The notes beneath the pieces were generated by a model. The model saw only the letters and a program-made list of their open reading frames with translations, searched no databases and was not told the DNA's origin. The position numbers were made by a program, and so were the translations under genes. Positions 58,501-64,000 of a stretch of DNA of 64,000 nt are shown one piece after another (the first letter of the stretch is position 1; every line of letters starts with the position of its first letter). The stretch covers positions 10,873,177 through 10,937,176 of the forward strand of contig OX424566.1 in the NCBI GenBank assembly GCA_949152475.1. Reading direction: 5' to 3'. Source of the stretch: Terebella lapidaria (lineage: Eukaryota; Annelida; Polychaeta; Terebellida; Terebellidae).

Positions 58501-58680
58501 ATTAATACATGGTGTTGTTCATATCGCACACATAACTGCACTCGCCAGTTCATATCGCACACTTTAAAATCATAATGCACTCGTCCTTCAGACTCGTGCA
58601 TTATGATTTTAAAGTGTGCGATATGAACATGACTCGTGCAGTTATGTGTGCGATATGAACAACACCATGTATTAATATAT
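58497..58680. repeat. 184-nt near-perfect hairpin
   Basis: Arms of about 84 bases, loop near 58581-58594. Outer words atatattaatacatggtgtt and the complement at 58661-58680; internal words catatcgcacac appear twice per arm. Mismatches are confined to a few bases near actcgccag. Both strands transcribed would give a long dsRNA-like stem. MITE-like, with the gtgcattatg word shared with 53.9 kb. Confidence 0.93.
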
Positions 58681-58756
58681 ACATATCGTAGGAAAGAAAA
58701 AAACATATTGTTAGTTTTGTTTTCGATAATCGAATCAACTTGTGTGTCCTAATTGG

Positions 58757-59120
58757 GTATCATGCCATAATCTTCGCCGAATTTCAGAATTCTATCTCAT
58801 AAATTTTAACCCTATGTTAAAATTCAGCCCCAACATGGAATTTCAGAGTCTGCACACAAAAACGACTTTTATTCGATGTTTGAGTTATATATTGCTTCAA
58901 AATAAAACATGTTTAATTATACACCGCGACTATGCCTTCCGATTTCAAATCAACACAATAGGTTTATTCTGTACGGGCATAAACATGATAAAATCCCTGA
59001 ATTTGTTGGATTTTTTTTTATCCAATTTTTAACTGAAATTTAACATTGAGGGAGATTGCCAACTTTTTATTTTTTTCAGATAAAACTCGAAAAAAAATTA
59101 CAGCATGATACCCAATTATT
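58757..59120. repeat. MITE-like element A, copy 2
   Basis: Ends gggtatcatgcc and gcatgataccc are inverted. Homologous to 49757-50130: shares ataaacatgataaaa, actgaaatttaacat, aattcagcc and others. Compared with copy 1 the ends have changed on both sides and still pair. Confidence 0.72.
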
Positions 59121-59378
59121 ACACACACAATTTCAAGTTGATTCGATAATCCAATACAAAACTACGGCCAAAAACCGTGTTTCACTGACAGATGAAATTC
59201 ACTTTAGGGCTGTGCAATTATATATTTTTTCAGCTATTTTTGTTAATTTTGCATCACTGCATTGGAACCATTCCGTGCGAAACTATTTTTAAAATCCGAC
59301 GAATTTGTGTGCGCATTGGAACTTTTGCACTGTCAGCTGCTTTGAGTACGACTATTGATCACTTTTAAGCTTTATCCC

Positions 59379-61582
59379 CACGCTGGGGAACCAGTCCGCT
59401 GAACCTGGGTTTGGTCGGCACATCCTGGGTCCAAGACGACAACATTGAGACAACGACAATATGGAAACACCACTCAAACAGCAAATAAACATCAATGATT
59501 TGTTGTAAAATAGTGTACAATTATCGTCTTAACACCCATCATATAACTTGAAGTGGATATACCATCAAATATATTATGAAATTAGTAGAACTACCAGGAT
59601 ATTGATATCGATGTGATTGTGCAACGCTAAACCTGGGGGTTGCAACGCTAATCCACGGAATTTTTATTTGTGGCTTTATATTATAGGAGAAGGACCATAT
59701 CAAATCCGATTGAGTTAGTCTGTTAGTCCGGACTAGCGAGTAAGTCGGCAGTATATACACTGTATACGACCAGGAGCAAGAGCAAGCGGAATGTAGTAGA
59801 CCTATGCTCTGGTGATACGTGGTCTCTCCCACTTTTTGGCAGCAAACCGTCAATCCTGCGTTCATGTTTAAAGATAACTGAAGATAACCGATATATATTC
59901 AGGTCAATGTCGATATTTGTAGACCCTAGGTTTTTATATCACCAGTATGATGTCAAAATAAAGGCCACACATTACTATTATTATTAGCCTACAATCATGA
60001 CAATTTAGAGTATTTGGTTTTTCATAACCAGAGTGAAATATATTCAAGTGTCTCAGACGCAATAGCGCTATGTGCCGGCATTAAACCTCCACCCGACATA
60101 TATCTGGGCCCCATACAACACAACTGCACCCCCCCCCCCTCCCAAAAAAAAAAAAAACACTATATTTCTAGGTGTTTTACATGACTTTTTTCATAACGGT
60201 TAGGCTTACGTAATACAATAGGACTCTCGGCCTCGAGCGCTCAGCTACAAAAGTTCAGAAGGTCAAATCCAAGATCACTACACACATCATCATATACGAC
60301 TTCCCATTTGAAATGCCAATATCTAAGCGTTATTTTCAAGCATTCTATGAATATACTTGCGGCAGTTCCCATTATGAAGGAAAAAAAGTCCAAAGATTTT
60401 TTCACAAATCTAAAATGGCCGCCATTATTGAAAAAAAAAAAAAAATCAAAAGACTAAAAAATACTTTGCTCTTGAAATATTTTTAGTCATTTTATGCAAA
60501 ATTTGAATGAATGATTCGAGCAAAAACTATGAAGATAAACGGACGAATACAGATAACCAAAAGTTGACGATTACCAAAAGTTGACGACCAAAGTTTGACG
60601 ACCAAAAGTTGACCACAGATATAACTAAACTTGACGACTACAGTTGATGACTACACGGCATCGCTGAAGCTCCGCTGTCATAAAAATATTGTAGGGCCTA
60701 TGTGCATTTTACATAAATTTGTCATTCTTGGAAATTTGAACAATCTCGAGAAGGTCCACGACAAACTTATGCATACCAAAATGGCCCTGGACCGTTTTGG
60801 AAGGGCGCTTTACCATGATTTCGATTTATTTCTTGACAATATGGCAAACTAACATAAATTATGTAACTTATGTTTAAGAACCAAGTTGAATTATACAAAG
60901 CTAATTATCAGTTCATATATACCAGAAAATTGACAAGCATGCAGGGAAACACGGTGGATTCAACTGATAATTTTGAATAAAACAAACCTTTATAACAATG
61001 TTTAATCATTGAATAAATATGTGGAAAAATTTTATGAATTTATATTTCTCGAATTTAATTGGGAAGAAATTCGTTTAGATATTGTTCGCTGTTCACAGCC
61101 AATATTCAATTAGAAATATTTTATATTCCATGATTGTCCTGGGCAAACTGCTATGGACATCCCCGAAATTGTCTAAATGCCCAAGAATGAGCATTACGGC
61201 ACGACACTTATTGCGTACATATGGTACATGTACTTAGGATGGCCTGCCGCAGTGCACATAATTCAAAGCATGATTATATACCCAGGTTTAGCGTTGCCCA
61301 CAGGTTTAGCGTTACAACAACGTGTTTGCCTCAAAACTGTGCTTTTCACAATTTCTTGCATTATCACACGCTATTTTCTCCGCTTTTAACTACTTACGAG
61401 CATCCTTATCAATACTGCGCAAAGTGATTTTGGTATGGTACGTTATCCTCCATGTCAGTGTTTTACCCTAAAGTCGCGACTGTCTTTTTCATGGGGGCCG
61501 ACATTCGTCGAATGATGTTCGTTGCAAACCCCAGGATGCGCCGACCAAATCCAGGATTAGCGGACTGGTTCCCCAGTGTGTT
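59379..61582. mobile_element. Nested inverted-repeat element, 2.2 kb
   Basis: Outer arms 59379-59432 (cgctggggaaccagtccgct) and 61526-61582 (complement, several mismatches). Inner arms aacgctaaacctggg (59623) and cccaggtttagcgtt (61281). Only short open frames inside; the 107-codon frame at 61452-61775 crosses the right end. Confidence 0.72.
60553..60650. repeat. Short 'CCAAAAGTTGACGA' repeats
   Basis: accaaaagttgacga or close variants occur about five times, followed by degenerate copies (actacagttgatgac). Flanked on the left by a block related to 33560-33700. Confidence 0.75.
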
Positions 61583-61589
61583 TATCCTG

Positions 61590-62190
61590 AACAAATATAC
61601 ATGGTGGCTTCATCACAGAAGTCCATACGGCATTAAGTCGGTTTATCGGCCTGTTACGAACTATTTAATGAATAATACTCGTGATTCGTGGATACAATAC
61701 CACAATCCACTATTATCAATTATGGTTGGCAACTTGGTCACTGTAGTTGAAAATTTGGCGAGTTCTATAATATAATGTCGCTGATATCGTCAAAACATAT
61801 ACAGAAATCCTCGAACCATCTTCAACTGCAATGCAAGCCCCGATCCGGTGGTGAAGCCCGCAAACTAACATCTCACTGACAAGGCACACTGCCCGATTTA
61901 GATGTGAAGCTTCAAATTACGTTCCACTGCCAAGGTACGCTCTGTGGTACAGTCTTCAGTCTTCAGTCAATCTAAACACCTTACTAACGTAGCCACATGG
62001 TGAGAATAACTAGTGATGGCAGAAGTACTAACTGAGCTTCAAGGGCTATCATGTTCTAACAACCTACCCAAACAAATGGGTTATTTAGAGAATTAAACAA
62101 TTAAAATTTGCTCTTTACGTTGCAATATCCTGCGTGGCTTTATTCAGTATTAAACTAACTGTATGTTCTCGTTTTCCCATTATGCTCAAA
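61590..62190. other. Spacer, no gene seen
   Basis: Two close tcagtcttcagtc words; nothing else evident. Confidence 0.4.
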
Positions 62191-62194
62191 TTAT

Positions 62195-63120
62195 AAAAAA
62201 TAACCCAAGGGCTAAGAAAGGTTACCAGACAATATATATTTTGGATATTAACCTTTTTTTCCATGACCTTGAAAATAAGGTCAATGGTCAATTCAATGTC
62301 ACGAGAATAATCAGCATATATCCTTTCTAGTATGTCTGCATTTAATTCATAATCTGTAAAGTCGATGATTAGAGATATTAGCCATTTTGCGATCTGACCT
62401 TGAAAATGAGGTTTAAAGATCAAATTCAAGGTCACCAAAATATTTGGCATATATCATTCCCTATATGTTCACTATGGATTCCTAACCTGTGAAGTCGATA
62501 ATAAGGGACATATTAGCCATTTTGTTCTCTGACCTTGAAATTAAGATTAAAGCTCAAGTTGGAAGTCATGAAAATATTTAGCATATATCATTTCCTATAC
62601 GTTAACAATTGATTATCAAGCTGTAGAGTCGATAATAAGAGATAAATTACTCATTTTGTGCTTTGACCTTGAAAATGAGATTGAAGGTCAAATTCAAGGT
62701 CATCAGAATATTCGGGATATATCATTTTCTTTATGATCACAAAAAATTCCTAAGCTTTAAAGTAGAAAATAAGTGAAATATTAGCCGTTTTGTGCTCTGA
62801 GCTTCAAAATTAGGTCGAACGTCAAGTTCAAGATCATAAGAATATTCAGCATATATCATTACCTATATGTTCACAATTGATTCCTAAGCTGTAAAATCAA
62901 TATGTGAGATATCAGACATTTTTTGCTGTGACCTTGAAAATGAGGTCAGAGGTCAAATTCAAGGCCATAACAATATTCAGCATATGTCATTCCCTATATG
63001 CCCACAATTGATTCCTAAGCTGTAAAGTCGAAAATAAGCGAGATATTAGCCATTTTTGTACTGTGACCTTGAAAATATGATCAAAGGTAAAGTTCAAGAT
63101 CATGAGAATATTCGGCGTAT
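62195..63120. repeat. Tandem array, ~133-bp unit with TGACCTTGA
   Basis: tgaccttgaaa landmarks at about 62263, 62395, 62530, 62664, 62929 and 63063, with one mutated unit near 62798. Each unit also has a second AGGTCA-like word (caaattcaaggtca). Moderately diverged, so old. The start shares cccaagggctaagaaaggtta with 6829-6849. Confidence 0.9.
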
Positions 63121-63189
63121 ATAATTTCCTATATATCAACAATTAGCTGCTATTAAAATATTGTTGTGACGTCACACCATTGTCTGAAC

Positions 63190-63216
63190 AGTGGATTCGT
63201 CCGCACGAATCCACCG
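63190..63216. repeat. Hairpin GTGGATTCGT..ACGAATCCAC
   Basis: 10-bp perfect arms with CCGC loop. A related cluster of gtgaattcgt/acgaattcac words lies at 63855-63915. Probably MITE ends. Confidence 0.7.
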
Positions 63217-63219
63217 TTT

Positions 63220-64000
63220 GCCTCATACGAATTCATTGGTTCACTGATGCATGTAATGTCATGTTGCACAAGTTCATAATCAGTAATCTCAAGATCATCT
63301 GATGTTGAATTTCCAACATCGTTCAGAATGTTTGCAGCATTAAATGCGACCATACTATCCACGATTTCAATTTAAAATGTGTCCAAATTATCTACCATGT
63401 TGAAATTTAATGTCAACCAGTCAATGTCCAGTAACAGAAATGCGAGAATGTGTGTGGTATAGGTCACTGTTTCGCTGTGTTTTGAGTACAATATATATAT
63501 TATTACAACTCACCATCATCCAATGGAGATGTCCATTCAAACACGTTCCACGCATCAAACCCTGCTACTTAATACTACTCGCTCAATAAATGAATGCATT
63601 TAATCCGTGTGCCACCTTTTTAATCCTTATTGAATATATAGAGGAATGCGCGAGATATAGTACTTGGGCCGAAAACCATGTTGAGTTGAGCAATCTAAAT
63701 TCACTCGGTTGCCGGCTATTTATAAATACATCTTTGTCATGCTTGACTTGCAATAGATCTAACAGAAACAATATACATGTGTACGAGTAATATGTTGGTC
63801 GCATTGTGATTGTAAGAGCAATATTTTAAGTCGGATAAAACACTCGAAACAATTAATTCGTTCACGAATTCACTCGCGCGTTGCGCTCGTGAATTCGTAG
63901 GCACGAATTCACTGTTTCTCGTGCTTTATCCATGACATATCTCATTTCAATATTAAGTGAGTAAGGAATAATGTGTCCCATTATAAAGCATAGGAGAGTT
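63220..64000. other. Right edge, no gene supported
   Basis: A 69-codon minus frame (63153-63362) has protein-like stretches (NSTSDDLEITDYELVQHD) but no splice or domain support. Inverted acgaattc words near 63855-63915. Confidence 0.4.

Noticed and set aside
61452..61775. 107-codon plus-strand ORF
   Set aside because: Starts inside and leaves the right arm of an inverted-repeat element; no domain.

Overview
This window reads as AT-rich nuclear DNA of a marine invertebrate. Genes are split into short exons with GT..AG borders. Protein exons belong to animal families: LDL-receptor-type propeller with EGF, a class-V aminotransferase-like enzyme, and a WD/NHL-like propeller. The space between them is dominated by inverted repeats, tandem arrays and transposon remnants. 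Repeats rich in TGACCTTGACC and in ACATGTACATG, plus a Penelope-like element and a Crypton-like recombinase, fit a lophotrochozoan such as a mollusc, but a lancelet or hemichordate cannot be excluded by eye. No prokaryotic or organellar gene organisation was seen, and no tRNA or rRNA was recognised.

Layout. 1-7.3 kb (minus strand): the 3' part of an LDL-receptor-related gene. I traced ten exons whose splice phases agree from one to the next: propeller blades, one EGF domain, a second propeller, then a Ser/Thr-rich stretch running off the left edge. 8.5-14.3 kb: repeat-rich spacer ending in a TIR element with four 169-bp repeats. 14.8-21 kb: five tandem copies of a 1.22-kb unit, the last interrupted by a 21-bp satellite. 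22.0-22.9 kb: a ~132-bp array. 25.1-30.2 kb: eleven copies of a unit carrying a GAAA-loop hairpin, split by two related elements.

31.7-33.2 kb (plus strand): four exon-like pieces of a PLP-dependent class-V aminotransferase-like gene, without the catalytic C-terminal half. 34.9-36.9 kb: a large foldback element. 38.9-39.4 kb: an unrecognised ORF. 40.2-41.6 kb: a Penelope-like reverse transcriptase. 44.3-45.9 kb (minus): the last three exons of a beta-propeller gene. 47.5-48.3 kb: a TIR element. 51.2-53.6 kb: an element with identical 83-bp terminal inverted repeats and a C2H2 exon. 54.3-55.0 kb: a second, truncated Penelope-like copy.

55.6-58.1 kb (plus): a Crypton-type tyrosine recombinase gene with introns and apparent single-base frame breaks. 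58.5 kb: a 184-nt near-perfect hairpin. 59.4-61.6 kb: a nested inverted-repeat element. 62.2-63.1 kb: a 133-bp array. The genes do not form a pathway; they look like independent loci in a repeat-rich neighbourhood. The most unusual material is in the repeats: hairpins with compensating changes, several fresh inverted repeats, and the same AGGTCA-type core in three unrelated arrays.
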